Shown in pieces: positions 1 to 11,866 of a stretch of DNA of 64,000 nucleotides. This DNA is from Heliocidaris tuberculata (taxonomy: Eukaryota; Echinodermata; Echinoidea; Camarodonta; Echinometridae): contig CM046852.1 of the NCBI GenBank assembly GCA_025618425.1, positions 6,717,566 through 6,781,565 of the forward strand. Direction: 5' to 3'. The position numbers were made by a program, and so were the translations under genes. Every line of letters starts with the position of its first letter. The first letter of the stretch is position 1. The notes beneath the pieces are model-generated. The model was not told where the DNA came from, did not search any database, and saw nothing but the letters and a program-made list of their open reading frames with translations.

Positions 1-770
1 CAAAGTTATTTTATGCTAATTTTTCAACAAGTGAAAGGTCAACTTGTATCACTTGCAGTTTAGTTTTCTTCACGCGAAGTCGTCTTTTTAGCTAGCAGCA
101 AGTCGCTCGATCTCCTCGTGGATTTATTTGGACAAGTACCAACTACATTATTTTGTTTTATATTTCCCAAGTCGCGATGGATTTTATTTTGTCAACGGGA
201 AATGTGCAATAACTGAGCGTTTCTACAAACACTTAGCGAACGTTCGCGATAACTACCAGCTTCGGTTTCGCTTCGCTATCACCACGCTGGAGTTGCCCGC
301 GTCCTCGTGTTAGCTTTGTGTTCTACCTTCCAACTATCTCCGTTTCAGCTTGTGCTCTCCGCTCCTTCTTCATCTCTTCCCTAATTATTGTGGTGAGTAG
401 GAAATATACAGAGCCTATTCAATTTTTTCCTACACTTTGAATAATTATTATTAAGTTAATCACCTGGGGGTAAAGGCAATTTGTGGATCGAAAGTTCCAT
501 TCTCTCTGTATATTTGAGGGCTTGCTTCAAAAGATATTGGGTACATGTAGATGGACTGCCTGTTAATTAGAGGAGGAAAGAAGACAAACATTTTAATCTT
601 CCACAATTAATATACATGTACATGTAAGCTGAATTTCCCACTTCAAGGCTATCAACAAACAAAGCAAGGTAAACTTCTGAAAATGGAGATCATTATATTA
701 AACACAGTTCATCCCAATTGCCAATGTTGGACATCATTTATAACCAGGACCAGAGATTAATACAAAGTAA
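1..770. other. Left edge, no supported gene
   Basis: Only a 61-codon frame (128-313) without recognisable features is open here. A GTG|GTGAGT donor-like site near 391-398 follows a pyrimidine-rich stretch, so a terminal or untranslated exon of a plus-strand gene cannot be excluded. ACATGT palindromes occur near 611-625. Confidence 0.3.
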
Positions 771-1141
771 GAGTCTGGGACATCCTAGTAGACCGACAGC
801 CCGGTAGACCAACGGCCCATAAGAACGACAGCCCATGAGACCGACAATGGTGGTTTAATGTAGTGAACCCTTAGAAAAGTAGACAGGAGGCCCACAAGAG
901 TAAGACCAGCATGTCAATCGTGTTGGCCTTCTGTCAACTTTTCTGAAGGTTCAATGACCGACACTGTTGGTCTCGTGGGCTGTCAGTCTAGTGGGCCATC
1001 AGTCTAGTGGGCCGTCAGTCTAGTGGGCTGTCAGTCTAGCGGGCCATCAGTCTAGCGGGCCGTCAGTCTAGTGGGCCGTCAGTCTAGTGGGCCGTCAGTC
1101 TAATGGGCCGTCAGTCTAGTGGGCCGTCAGTCTCGTGGACT
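771..1141. repeat. 16-bp minisatellite inside a foldback structure
   Basis: From about 974 to 1141 a 16-bp unit, GTGGGCCGTCAGTCTA, repeats about ten times with few changes. The same unit appears in reverse complement about four times at 784-838 (e.g. TAGACCGACAGCCCGG). The intervening stretches (about 839-925 and 926-970) are also roughly complementary. The whole is therefore an imperfect foldback whose right arm has expanded as a tandem array. Confidence 0.8.
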
Positions 1142-1476
1142 GTACGTGAAAGCGTCAGCCATGCAGTTCTAAGTTATTATTGCAAGTAAATCTATTAGCA
1201 TGAGAAAATTTATGCATGTACATGTACATGTACATGTACCCTAAATCATAAAAACAATTTTTTTTTTAAAGGGAAAGCAAAAGAGAAATATACATACAGG
1301 TGCTGTTACTCATGTTAATATGTTTGAATGTTAAGAAATTAGTTACATTTTTCACTGCTGAAGCAAACATTGATTAGCATTCTGATATTCAATTCATTCC
1401 CATGAATCTCTCTGCTAAACATTCCAGTTATATGATCAGACCCAGCTGAAAAAAATCAAATCAAACAACATCTTAC

Positions 1477-2719
1477 CTGGGCGATGCAAGTCTGTGTCAC
1501 TTGTGGATGGGACGTCTGCGCCGATTGTGGGAGGGACTTCTGCGCTGACAGCATCACGATCTTTGCAGTCACGGGTATTGACAAAGAGTGATGGCGAATC
1601 CTGAGCTGGAACAGAACGGGCAAACCCTTGTGGTGAAACATGAGGCATCAGTGACTCTGGAGCTGGATCAGCACCTGGGCTGCTGGAAGAGTCTTGCAAG
1701 TCCCATGACTGGCTGTCCCACGGCCTATCCTCAAAAGGATATTCTACAGCCTCCACTTGACTGTAAGACTGAGTGTCTGCCCAAAGGTCTCCAAGCGTCA
1801 TTACTTTGCTTTCGCTGTCACTGGCATCTCCATTACTATTTCCCCTCTCATCCTGCTTTGTCTCATTTCCAGTTCCTTCTTCAGCATCATAATCACCATC
1901 CAATTCAACATCTTCCTCTAAGACTATAATACATTCATTTTGTCCCTCTGCCACATCTTGCGACTCAGAATCCATTGCGGTATGTCCATGTCTCCTATCA
2001 CTTGCCTTGTTTTCATCAAAGACTTCACCATCAGCTTCCCTTTCCTGTTCAAACACATGCGATTCATCTGATGAGTTGTCTTTGAGCCGTCTTCCATTTG
2101 ACATGATTTTGACAGCCTTTCCTTTCACCAGCGGAGAGGTACATGTAGTTTCTTGCTTTATTTCAACATAATCTTTCATGTATCCTGATCTTTTGACCAT
2201 CCCCCTGCTTGTAGATGGTAAATCTCTGCCGACAGCATCATCCTTGTCACTATCTTTGTCACTAGACCACACATCTGGTAGATCCGAATCAGTGTCTGAG
2301 GGAACATTTGGTAAATCCTTATCAGTGTTTGGGGGAACATCGGGTGAATTTGAATCAGAGTCTGAGAGTATTAATATGACATCACTTTCATATTTACTCT
2401 CTTCTGTCACCCTCTCTCGATCTCTCACTCTCTCTCTCGTTCTTTCTCTTGTTCTATTCGAAGTTGCTGAGGTAAATTTCTCATCCTCATCATCAGAGGT
2501 ATAGGCATAAATGTTTTCATCCATTTTGTATTTAACTTCTAAACTTTCATTCAATTCGGCTTCATATTCATAGATCAGGTCTCTGTAATCACCATCTGAA
2601 TCTGAATCAACAACAGAATCACTAACTAGGGTACATGTACATGAGCTTTGTCTTGCTCTGCTTTTAAATCTGTCTGCCTGCTCTGACTGAAAGCCATTAG
2701 TATCTTCTAAATTCTTCAC
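1477..2719 (-). CDS. Acidic Ser/Asp-rich exon with SUMO-interaction-like motifs (partial gene, unrecognised product)
   Basis: One open reading frame of about 414 codons runs on the minus strand and ends at a strong splice donor (CAG|GTAAGA; last exon base 1477, phase 1). The open frame beyond it (KMLF...) is therefore intron. The protein is very acidic and Ser/Asp-rich, with an Arg/Glu stretch near residues 89-103 counted from the GTG at 2719. Two hydrophobic cores followed by acidic residues, VILILSDSDS (about 114-123) and CIIVLEEDVE (about 263-272), fit SUMO-interaction motifs, and IKQE (about 187-190) fits the SUMOylation consensus. No catalytic domain is visible. The 5' boundary is uncertain: the GTG is not a credible start, and the frame just upstream is closed by a stop. 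No later exon was found between 1 and 1476, so the gene would continue off the left edge. It may be a nuclear or chromatin-associated protein (inference), or the intact part of a decaying gene; see the disrupted segment upstream. Confidence 0.5.
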
Positions 2720-2724
2720 ATCTC

Positions 2725-3690
2725 AGGCACTTTGTTCAACAATGGAGCCTGCCTGGCCAGACGACGCTTTAGCCAGCCTTGAGTCAATGTTGTAGTCTTC
2801 CTATTGATCACACAGTTTCTCTTCTTAACTCTTTCACATATACCATCTATGGCCTTTTTTGATACTCCAAGTCTTCTTGCATTTTACCTGTCTACAAGTT
2901 CTCTGTTGCTTCTATCCACATTAAAGAAGTTGCTATCCAACTCTAACTCAGGTTGCCCACTATCCAAATTATGTGTCCTACATGTATCTCCTCTATTTGT
3001 CCAATCTGTTTTCTGTTGCTTCTATCTCCATCAATCACACGGAAGAGGTTCATATCCAAATGGTTTTTAAGCTTGATAACTGGGCTAACATCTAAATCAA
3101 ATAGTACACTTTCCACTTTACAGTCATGTATGTGTGCTGATCTAGAATTTTCCTAGGTAAGGCAAATTTCCCCTCATCAATCTGAAATGGAACTAACTTC
3201 TGGTGACAATACTCCCCTCAACCTTATCCACTTAAGACGACCTCAGATCACAGGACTTTTGTTGTTTTTCATGAAGTGAGATGATGGCTTTGGTAATGTT
3301 TGTGTCCACTTCTGTCCTTTCCTGCACTACTGCGCTTTCCTGCACTCCTATGCTCTGAGATTGACTAGCTTCTGACAAGTATTTGCCTGTGTTCTCTACA
3401 CCTAGAACATTTCTGGAATATGGTGAAGGCTCTACAATGTACTGTATGTGATTATCTTTACGAACAACACTGTGCAAAAGATCCCCTTCTAGAGCCCTGC
3501 TGATGGTTTCATTAATGTCAGGCTAGTTAGTCCTGATGATTGACATCTTCTTCTCTTTCTTTTGATCTTTTAATTCCTGCGATTCCTATGTAGAGGTTGT
3601 CCTTGGTTCTACCAGGCCCAGCAAAGGTTGTCTCCGTGATCTTCCTGGTTTGTTGACCTCTGAACTTTCCTTTAGATGTCCTACATGTAG
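2725..3690 (-). pseudogene. Frame-disrupted coding-like segment upstream of the acidic exon
   Basis: On the minus strand, consecutive coding-like stretches follow each other in different frames with stops between them. About 3680-3530 contains TRKITETTFAGPGRTKDN; about 3512-3232 contains PDINETISRALEGDLLH; then KLVPFQIDEGKFALPRK, then SPVIKLKNHLDMNLFRV, then about 2930-2725 contains ARRLGVSKKAIDGICERVKK and ends LLNKVPEM followed by a stop. At least three frame changes and two in-frame stops are needed to join them. A possible acceptor (TACATGTAG) precedes the first stretch, but no consensus donor/acceptor pairs separate the others. The motif DRSNR occurs twice, suggesting an internal duplication. 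I do not recognise the family. Readings in order of preference: a decaying gene whose 3' exon remains open; a gene with unrecognised short introns; assembly indels. Confidence 0.4.
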
Positions 3691-3777
3691 ATGAAGAAAA
3701 CAATAATAAAGTCTTATTCAAACATCATATAGTTAATCACCTCAAAAATACCACTACAGCTGCTATGAAAATACTTT

Positions 3778-3905
3778 AAATGTAAATAAATGACCTGAAG
3801 GTCAGGTCAAAGTTCATTCTTACCCCTGGGTCATAAAGGTCAAATTCAAATATCTGTAATTTTTAGTACATTGTCAGGACTCAGAGAACAGTATATGTAT
3901 TCAGA
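3778..3905 (-). repeat. Dispersed repeat, copy 1
   Basis: The reverse complement of this stretch, including the core GACCCAGGGGTAAGA and the motif CTGACAA..ACTAAAAATTACAG, matches 10325-10428 on the plus strand with moderate divergence. No ends or coding capacity could be defined. Confidence 0.65.
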
Positions 3906-4439
3906 ATTGTGCCACTTCAAATCATCTCAGTTTAGTTCCTTTACGTTTTGGTACACTGCAAAGTGCAAACCATTGCATTTTGAATTATCAAAAATATATT
4001 AGGTCGTATGACTCGAGGTGCTACAATTCAGGATGTCCATAGCACCTATGCATACATGTAGTACTGGCGTCTGTGACAGTCTTGCTGGGCTGTTGATGAT
4101 GTAGTAATGCATTTGGACTATCATTTGGCTTGAATTACCGGTAATGATCTTTGTTGGAACCAAGAGCGATTGTTACTGAGATTCTAAAGCTGTTACATAA
4201 TTTTTCTTGTACATCAAGTTAATAGATAGCGTCAGCATAGGTTATCCTCCGCCACACATTTACATCTCACTCATCATGCTCAATGGATATGTCCAAGTAA
4301 ACATAAACAATTCCTTTTAATTGTTCAGATGCTGCAAATAATATTATTGCTGCCGAGAGGTGCCCGACAGGAAAACCTGAAAATCTTCCCAATGGATGAT
4401 ACTGGAATGTATCTCTTCTATCTGAGAACGAAAAATCAC

Positions 4440-4855
4440 TTAACCCTTTCGAGACAATTGACCACATTTTGTGGTTTAGCTCAATAACTTTTGATCCAGA
4501 GCTCTAAAAAATATACCAGATGCATGAGTAGAAAGAGAAAAATTTTCTGCACACACTATGTCCATTTTTATTGCATGACCATATTGCATTTGATGCCAGG
4601 AATTTTAAAAACAAGAATAAGCTTTGAGATCCTTAAATTGGCAACACATTGAGAGGTTTAAAATCATTGTTTTTCATCAAAATTGGCAATTTCTTTCAAC
4701 TATTCAACAAATTTCTAACCATGTATATTGTTTTCAAAGACATTACACCTTATTTGAACCATGTAGCACTAAAAGAAAAATATTATTGTTGCCAATTTGA
4801 AGAACAAAATGTGATCAATTTAGCCCTTAAATAATCCCTGTCTTGAAAGGGTTAA
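4440..4855. mobile_element. piggyBac-type MITE (TTAA-flanked), copy 1
   Basis: The 416-bp element is bounded by TTAA at 4440-4443 and 4852-4855. Its ends are inverted: CCCTTTCGAGACAATTG on the left and ...CCTGTCTTGAAAGGG on the right. The interior has no significant frame. TTAA duplication plus CCCTTT-like ends is typical of non-autonomous piggyBac relatives. Closely related copies lie at 7295-7685 (inverted) and 45318-45732. Confidence 0.85.
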
Positions 4856-7294
4856 CACAGTATATTTCTGAGATTGATGTCTAGGTGCATGTTGAAAAGC
4901 CATGTAACATATCATGATAGTCGATTTCTTCTGCCACTCTTGATGGAAATTTGTCAGTATGTTTACTATGTGTGAGATAGTCTGATCTAGATTGTAGCAA
5001 TTATAGTTCAAACTTTCAGTTTCAGATATATGGGTCTTTCTATAAATAGAGCGCCCACACGGTCATGACAGTGTTTCATGTACATGTGTTCTGTTTTTCT
5101 TCTTTTCTCTTCCATGCATTATGAATTGTTATTTTCTTTTATATTTTTAAACAAAGCATTAATATTTCTTCTTTGTGAGGTATATTTGACAATGTTTTTT
5201 AAATTCTGATTTGTGAAAAATGAAAAATAAACCTTGGTGTCTCATTACGATTTCAGGTAAAAAGTGTGACATTTAAAAAAAAATGTTTGAAACTCTACAA
5301 ACCACTAAAATTATGCTCAGTCGTGATTGAAATGTCATTACTTTAAAATATATTTACTTTGCTCTAACGTGTCATAGTCCCTTTCCATCTGGAACAATAC
5401 GAATTAGATTTGTTGATATGCCAAACTTCGTAACATTTCGTGTCTCGCACTGTTACGCTGGGATTGCATACTGTTTAAAGTGGACAAAATATTGGCTTCA
5501 ACTGATTTAAAACCAGATGAAAATCATTTAAGAAAGCAATGCCACTTGTTTTGAGAAGTCCTCAAACTTTTCTAGGCACCAAACTTTCACAGGATATCAT
5601 AAACTTAAGTTAACTAGTATCGCTTGGATTCTCACATTTTGGTTACGAAGTGAACATTTCACATGCTGCCGTTCCCCCCTGAAATGGTCTCGGCAGATTG
5701 TAATCACTTTATTTATCGAAGTTGATCCCCCCCCCCCCCCCCATTCATTCACAGCAAAGACTGGTGCACAATCCATTTTCCCAAAAGTTTTGTGACATTA
5801 AAAGTGTGTGGTATCTCTTAGTTACGAAGTGAGAAATGTTACGAAGTAAACTACCAGTCAAATCGAATTGCTGATCGTGTGTTATTGTGTCTACCTCTTT
5901 AGTAAAAAAAAAATATGTTCAGAATTATTCCCCATTTAGATATAAAATAAACAAATGTTAATTGCTTTCACTTTTCCTATCGAGTGACTTTTGAAACTTG
6001 AAAGCTGTTGGAAAAGCTGAGAGAAAACGATTCTTCGTTACGAAATATTGGCCGTACACAAAAAATTATTATTCAGTTTCGTCCACGTACTTATAGGTAC
6101 ACAATACATTGTGTACAAAAATGAGTTTATTGCTGTAGTAGAATCAGTCATCGAAAGACGTAATTTCATTATCATTTTCAGGTTTAAACATTAAAAAAAT
6201 ATAAATTGAAGTTCAGTTACCCGTTTTGAATTAATCAGTTATTAATTATTATTAGTTAAATAATTTACCCACCCTTTCAGAATATTGGTATCTCCCAAAG
6301 CCAAATAGACGAATGTGGAATGTAAGCAACCCGAATCCTGCCAGTTGATGACAAACATCATGAAATTACATGTACATGTACATGTAGGTTTTTATAATTT
6401 GCAAAATAGAAATCGATGGTACAGATTTGTTCCATATTTTTACAATTTCGAAACCAGTCTTGCTTTCACTTATTTCTCTCATGTCTTAATGGTGAAGAAG
6501 AACATCGCCCTTCTCACCTCCATTAGAATTGAATGATTACTACAGTCCCACCTACTGGATTGTGGTGTTGAACTGTTAACAATAACAATTTTGAAGATCG
6601 TGAAGACTTATATTACACTATAGTTTAACAGGCCGAGATGATACATCTAACTTGTCTTTCATTGTGAATTCAGATTATACAAGTATGGAGATGCTTGAAT
6701 GGACATACATGTAGCACCCTTGAATTCTAAATTTTAGAAAATTCTGCTGCTACCATGACTTTAGTACATGTACAGTCAACTACATGTAGTCAAGGATTGT
6801 ATTTCCGAACAGATTGTATTACCGAACGTGTACAGTTAAGCGCCTAAAATGGGTTTTCATAGGCGTGGGATTACGCGTATGAAAAACACTATTGAAACAA
6901 AGGTTGTGTCTTTTTCCCATAGGTTTCACACGTTCGGAAATACAGTACCTTTTTCAAGGGACCAAAACGCCGCGTCGTTGGGAAGGGGTTCACTTGGAAG
7001 GGAATATCGTATTAAATCTACGTTGTCTTTTTAAAATTCCATCTTCTTTTTCTGTAGGACTTTGAGCATTCATTATGTAAGTTTGACAGATATTTGTGTG
7101 ATATTTTATTTGCAATCGTTGATTTTCTGAAAAGTGTTCGGACACTTGATCCACCACCATAGACCTTTAGTCTAACGTTAGCAAACCTACTGATGTTCAC
7201 TCCCCCTCCATATTTTCATCAAATTTAGGCCTGACAGTTAGGTTTAGGATTAGGATTGGGGTTTGTAGTGGTGTTGGTGGTGAATCAGTCACCA
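4856..7294. other. AT-rich non-coding stretch
   Basis: No exon is supported. The stretch has scattered TTACGAAGT-like words (near 5641, 5821, 5835 and 6046), a C run at 5727-5741, and a weak foldback at about 6797-6945 (TTCCGAACAGATTG against CACGTTCGGAAATACAG). It may be the interior of a long element delimited by short inverted repeats near 5028 and 9560 (see findings). Confidence 0.35.
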
Positions 7295-7685
7295 TTAACC
7301 CTTTCAGGACAGGAATTATTTAAGGGTTGAATTGATCACATTTTGTTCTTCAAATTGGCAACAATAATATTTTCTTTTAGTGCTACATAGTTCGAATAAC
7401 TTGTAATGTCTTTGAAAACAATATACATGGTTAAGAATTTGCCGTAAAGTTTTAAAAATTGCCAATTTTCTCTCAATGTGTTGCCAATTTAAGGATCTCA
7501 AAATTAATTCTCGTTTTTAAAATTCCTGGCATCAAACGCAATATGGTCATGCAATAAAAATGGACATAGTGTGTGTAGAAAATTTTGCTCTTTCACCTCA
7601 TGCATCTGGTATATTTTTTAGAGCTCTGAATCAAAAGTTATTGAGCCAACCCACAAAATGTGGTCAATTGTCCCGAAAGGGTTAA
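7295..7685. mobile_element. piggyBac-type MITE (TTAA-flanked), copy 2, inverted
   Basis: TTAA lies at 7295-7298 and 7682-7685, with ends CCCTTTCAGGACAGG and ...CAATTGTCCCGAAAGGG. The interior matches the reverse complement of the 4440-4855 copy, including GTGATCAATT-like and GCAACACATTGAGAG-like words. At 391 bp it is slightly shorter than its sister copies. Confidence 0.85.
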
Positions 7686-8309
7686 ACATTTACAACACAA
7701 ATTGAATGTTCAGATATCGGTTTTACATACCACCGGTTTTGACCGGTGTCTCCGTTACATTGGGACTTTTCATGCATAATAATCTAGTATCATGGATCTG
7801 GTGGGGGTGATAGTGATGATAGGGATGGTAGTACTTAGGGGTGAACCTATGGTATTATTTTGTTTTTCAACATAAATATATTGCATATTTTTTGTTTTTA
7901 TATGGTGTTCCTAACTAGAAATACCAAGGACTTCACAGTGTAACAAAGAAACCAAACCCTTGGTTTCTCTGTTACACGGGGAATTTTCATGAATAATACA
8001 CAACTTGGCAAAACTGGTCAGTGATATGGACTACTGGGTGTAGTAGGATTTAAGCATGTTGCAAATGATTATTGTTAAGTAGCTATACAAAACTTGAAGT
8101 GTTTTTATTAGATTTAAAATTCTATTATAAGTTTGCTTTATGATAGTTTACTAAATATGCTATTTTTAAAAATCCAAGAATCATGTTTTTTTTTTAAATC
8201 GTTTGTTTTTTTTATTTTTTCAATAATACAATACATTTATTAGGCGCTTAATACGGATGTTTCTAAGTGCATGGTTTACCGGAAAATTAAGGATTGGGGT
8301 TAATATGGG

Positions 8310-9200
8310 CTCGGATTTCCTGGAGAGGGAGACAAGTCTTGCGGCAGAATTTTGTACCCGTTGAAGAGGAAGTGAATGTGTATGAGGGAGGTTAGAAATT
8401 AGAAATTACAATAATCTAGATGACAGAAAACAAATGCATGAATTAATTTGGCAGTTGTGGGTCGGTCAAGTACATGTACATGTAGTTTCCTTATCTTCCC
8501 AATTTTGAACAATCCAAAAGATGCTGACTTACAAATGTGTTTAATGTGGCGTTGTAGGGTAAGATTTTTGTCAATGATCAAACCAAGATCACGTACCCAT
8601 TCACTACTCTTAATATTAACATTATCAGTAACTAAATCCGGAAATGAAGTGGTGTTTCTATGTTTGGAATATATATGGATTAACTCTGATTTTCGTTCAT
8701 TGAGGCAAAGCTTGTTGTTTGAGGACCAGATTTTAATGTCCTCAAGACAGTTGTGAAGTTTTTGAGCTGCTTCAGCCTTTTCATTTGGTTTTAGTGTAAC
8801 ATAATGTAAATCTGTGTGTCGTCAGCATACATGACATGCTGAACACCTTGTTGGGATTCAATGACTTTGGACAATGGACTGGTATAAAGAAGAAAAAGGA
8901 GCGGCCCGACCACGGAACCTTGCGGAACCCCGCAGGTCAGCGGGAATGGTGAAGAGAGCGTGTCATTGATAATGACTCGTTGAGTACGGCTGTGAAGATA
9001 TGAACGAATCCATTCGAGAACAGTTCCGGATATCAAGAAATCCTTTTCGAGACGGCGAAGTAACACACTGTGGTCGATAGTGTCAAAAGCAGCTGTGTAG
9101 TCCAGGAGGACTAACACTGCTTCATTCCCCTTGTCTACGGCCAGTAGAAGATCATTGAAAAGTTTAACCAAGGCAGTTTCTGTTGAATCAGTTTTTCTGT
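8310..9200 (-). mobile_element. Non-LTR retrotransposon fragment: reverse transcriptase domain
   Basis: The minus strand encodes a reverse transcriptase core: LDYTAAFDTIDHSVLLRRL, then GVPQGSVVGPLLFLLY, then the catalytic YADD motif, all within 9190-8791. After one frame shift near 8800 the coding similarity continues (EAAQKLHNCLEDIKIWSSNN, then WVRDLGLIIDKNL). It ends with LQRVQNSAARLVSLSR near 8320, the C-terminal signature typical of CR1/L2/Rex-type non-LTR elements. Endonuclease and ORF1 are missing, so this is a truncated, inactive copy. The order of motifs is seen directly; the clade is inferred from motif wording. Confidence 0.9.
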
Positions 9201-9867
9201 TGAATGATGATTTCGATATGAAGATTTTTGTTTTCGGTTCTAAAAAGTGGATCCAAGGGCAATGTTAAAAACTGTAACTGGACATACATGTATGTAATCC
9301 CTTGATATAAATCTATGAGATTAGTGCCAAATGAAAATTTGGTGTCTCTGTTACACTGTGATTTTTTTAAGTGAGTGCCATTACAAATGACCATTGAATA
9401 AGATATGGCAATACCCATGACAAGATTGTATTAACTTCTTGTCCTACATGATTTGGCCTCACTATGACTGGGGTTTGAGTATCATTGCACTAATATGAAA
9501 TTTTGACCCCCATGTCACACATTGGCCCCCCTATTTACAGTGTATAGAAAGACCCATATACTTAGCAGACCTAGCATGTGGATTAGGACTATGCAGTTTC
9601 TATGCAGGAAGGTCCATACATGTATGTTCATCACGGGATGTGGTGTTGGGAAGGTAGGGCCTACAATAGTACATGTATAGTTTCATACGACATAAAGGAC
9701 CTTCCCTTGCCGAATTTGATGACCTGGGCCAAAGGTTAATTTGCAATTAATCGCGAAGTGTCAATAGTCAATCTAGATCATCAGTCAGACCCAGCTCCAG
9801 AAAACCAAGCACAGGTGCATGTATATACTCCGAAAACGGCGTATAACGCACGATGAATATAGAGCCC

Positions 9868-10118
9868 TCATCGTTCAGTGCGAGACAGTGTGTACAAAAA
9901 GCATGGAGAAAATTCCTGCAACGTCGACGTGCTGTTGATATGTAATGCTGCGGATATATTTATGTCAAATGTTTGTCATTTGAAAGTTATTTCATATGAC
10001 GAATCATTCAAGTAGTTGGAAGGTAATTGAGATGCAGCATATCATCAGCATGTTGACTTTGCAGGATTTACCCCATGCCTTTTATACACACTGCTTTGCA
10101 CTGAACAATGAGTTATAA
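9868..10118. mobile_element. Foldback MITE
   Basis: The arms CTCATCGTTCAGTGCGAGAC..GTGTGTACAAAAAGCATGG and CCATGCCTTTTATACACAC..GCACTGAACAATGAG are inverted relative to each other over about 40 bp, with roughly 170 bp between them. No coding capacity. Confidence 0.7.
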
Positions 10119-10139
10119 ATGTAAAAACACCACCACGAG

Positions 10140-10620
10140 ATTCGGACCCGAAACCTTCATAGGCATATTATACTAACGCAGTATCCACTGTCAAGTTCAA
10201 CTTTGACCTTGAACTAATCCCTTTTTTGACTGATATTAACAGAAATTTTGAATGAATGATATCATCATTCTGCATTATTATCCATAATTTGGTCAGACAT
10301 GATTCTGAATACAAATATTATCCTCTAAGACCTGACAACGAACTAAAAATAACAGATACGCTGTATTCTAATTTGACCTAAGTTGTGACCCAGGGGTCAG
10401 ATTGAACTTTGACATGACCTTCAGTTTGTGAACTCGAATTAAACTGAAAACATAACACCATCAAGGCATTCGGTACCACATAACCGTGAAAGACAAATCT
10501 TATCTAAACAAAGTACTGTCCTTTATATCAAGTTCAACTTCGACCTTGAATTGACCCCTTCTGAACATTACATACCATTATTCTCCAATACAATAGACAG
10601 TGGTCCCCCAACTCAGCACA
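10140..10620 (+). repeat. Dispersed repeat, copy 2
   Basis: About 10325-10428 matches the reverse complement of 3778-3905 (core GACCCAGGGGTCAGA). The flanks contain two further AGTTCAACTT(T/C)GACCTTGAA words (about 10195 and 10540), so the unit itself may be duplicated internally. Confidence 0.6.
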
Positions 10621-11021
10621 CAATCATAACAAAATTGCATGCTTTCATACAATACCTCCTCATTGCCTTTGTTTTCCTGCTGATGCTACAGCATGTCTGA
10701 CATAGCAACTCCTATGTTGGTAACTTGGTATTGTTGTATTGTAACAGGTGTCAGCTTTGACAAAGTTAAATACCACTATAAATTTCAAAAATCACTATTA
10801 GCTCATTGATGATTGACAGATGACGTCACACGGGGAAAGTGATCTGGAGGATTTTTTAAGTGGGTGGGGCTTAGCAGGTTTTCGAAAATTATTTCAAAAA
10901 ATATTTAAAAATCTATGAAACATATTTAGAAGTTTAAATATCAAAGTATTAGATGTACGAAGGACTTCACACCAACAGGTATCAACTTGAATTTGGATGG
11001 CACGGGCCCTATAATGGGAAG

Positions 11022-11313
11022 CAGGGGCGGATCTAGCTTTTTGCCAAGGGGGGGGGGGGTTTGAGGGGCTGAGCTGGGTATTGCGAGGGAGCGAGGGGGG
11101 AGGGTATGGGAGGGGGATACCCCCCTCCCACAGTAGGGAGATTTTTCATTTTTAGGGTTGCCAGCTTGCGATTTTAAGCATACTTGCTCTATTTTTTCTC
11201 TTTTTTTTTTTTGTTTTCCTATGCACATTAAATGTTTACTTGGCAGCCCAAGGGGGGGGGGGGGGGGGTTAAACCCCCTAAACCCCCCCCCCCCCCCCGT
11301 AGATCCGCCACTG
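11022..11313. mobile_element. hAT-type non-autonomous element with 5-bp target duplication
   Basis: The ends are CAGGGGCGGATCTAG on the left and TAGATCCGCCACTG on the right. GGAAG flanks both sides (11017-11021 and 11314-11318). The interior holds long G and C runs (near 11050, 11252 and 11285). It is inserted in a larger foldback region that runs to about 11860. Confidence 0.75.
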
Positions 11314-11319
11314 GGAAGT

Positions 11320-11860
11320 TGCTCTGAAAGAAAGAGGAAAAATCTGAGAAGCAGCTTGGTGAAAGTTTGAACGAAATCGGACAAGCAATAAGAAAGTTAT
11401 TAATTTTGGAAAGTTGTAATCACTATACAGGAATTACAGATTGGCCGAATACATGTACGTAATGTCATTGTGATGTAGTGGCGGACAACTCCCCCACTTG
11501 CTCCAACACACAAAATTACTAAAATGTCATTTTTTTCAAAATGTATTACTCATTAAATTCTTCTTTCATGAGGACCTATAACATTTATGATACATGTATC
11601 TACAATATATTTTGAGTACTGCCCCGAGGGAAAAGACACTTCGGAGAAAAACCGCAAATTAATGATTTTTGTGTACGACAAACAGGAGAGTTGTCTGCAA
11701 GCATGTCACAATTGATGCACCAAATCGTGAATTTGAGATTTGCATAGATGTAGTGATCTCATTTTTCATACATCTATAACTTTCTTATTCCTTGTCTGAT
11801 TTCTTTCAAACTTTCACCATCCTGTTTTTATTTTTCTGCTTTCACACAAATAATCTTATA
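11320..11860. repeat. Foldback with arms resembling the TTAA long-foldback family
   Basis: The left arm near 11330-11400 (GAAAGTTTGAACGAAATCGG, then CAATAAGAAAGTTAT) is the reverse complement of 11765-11830 (ATAACTTTCTTATTCC..TTTCAAACTTTCACC). The same core words recur at 22785, 23505, 48020 and 48420. Confidence 0.6.
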
Positions 11861-11866
11861 TTACCA

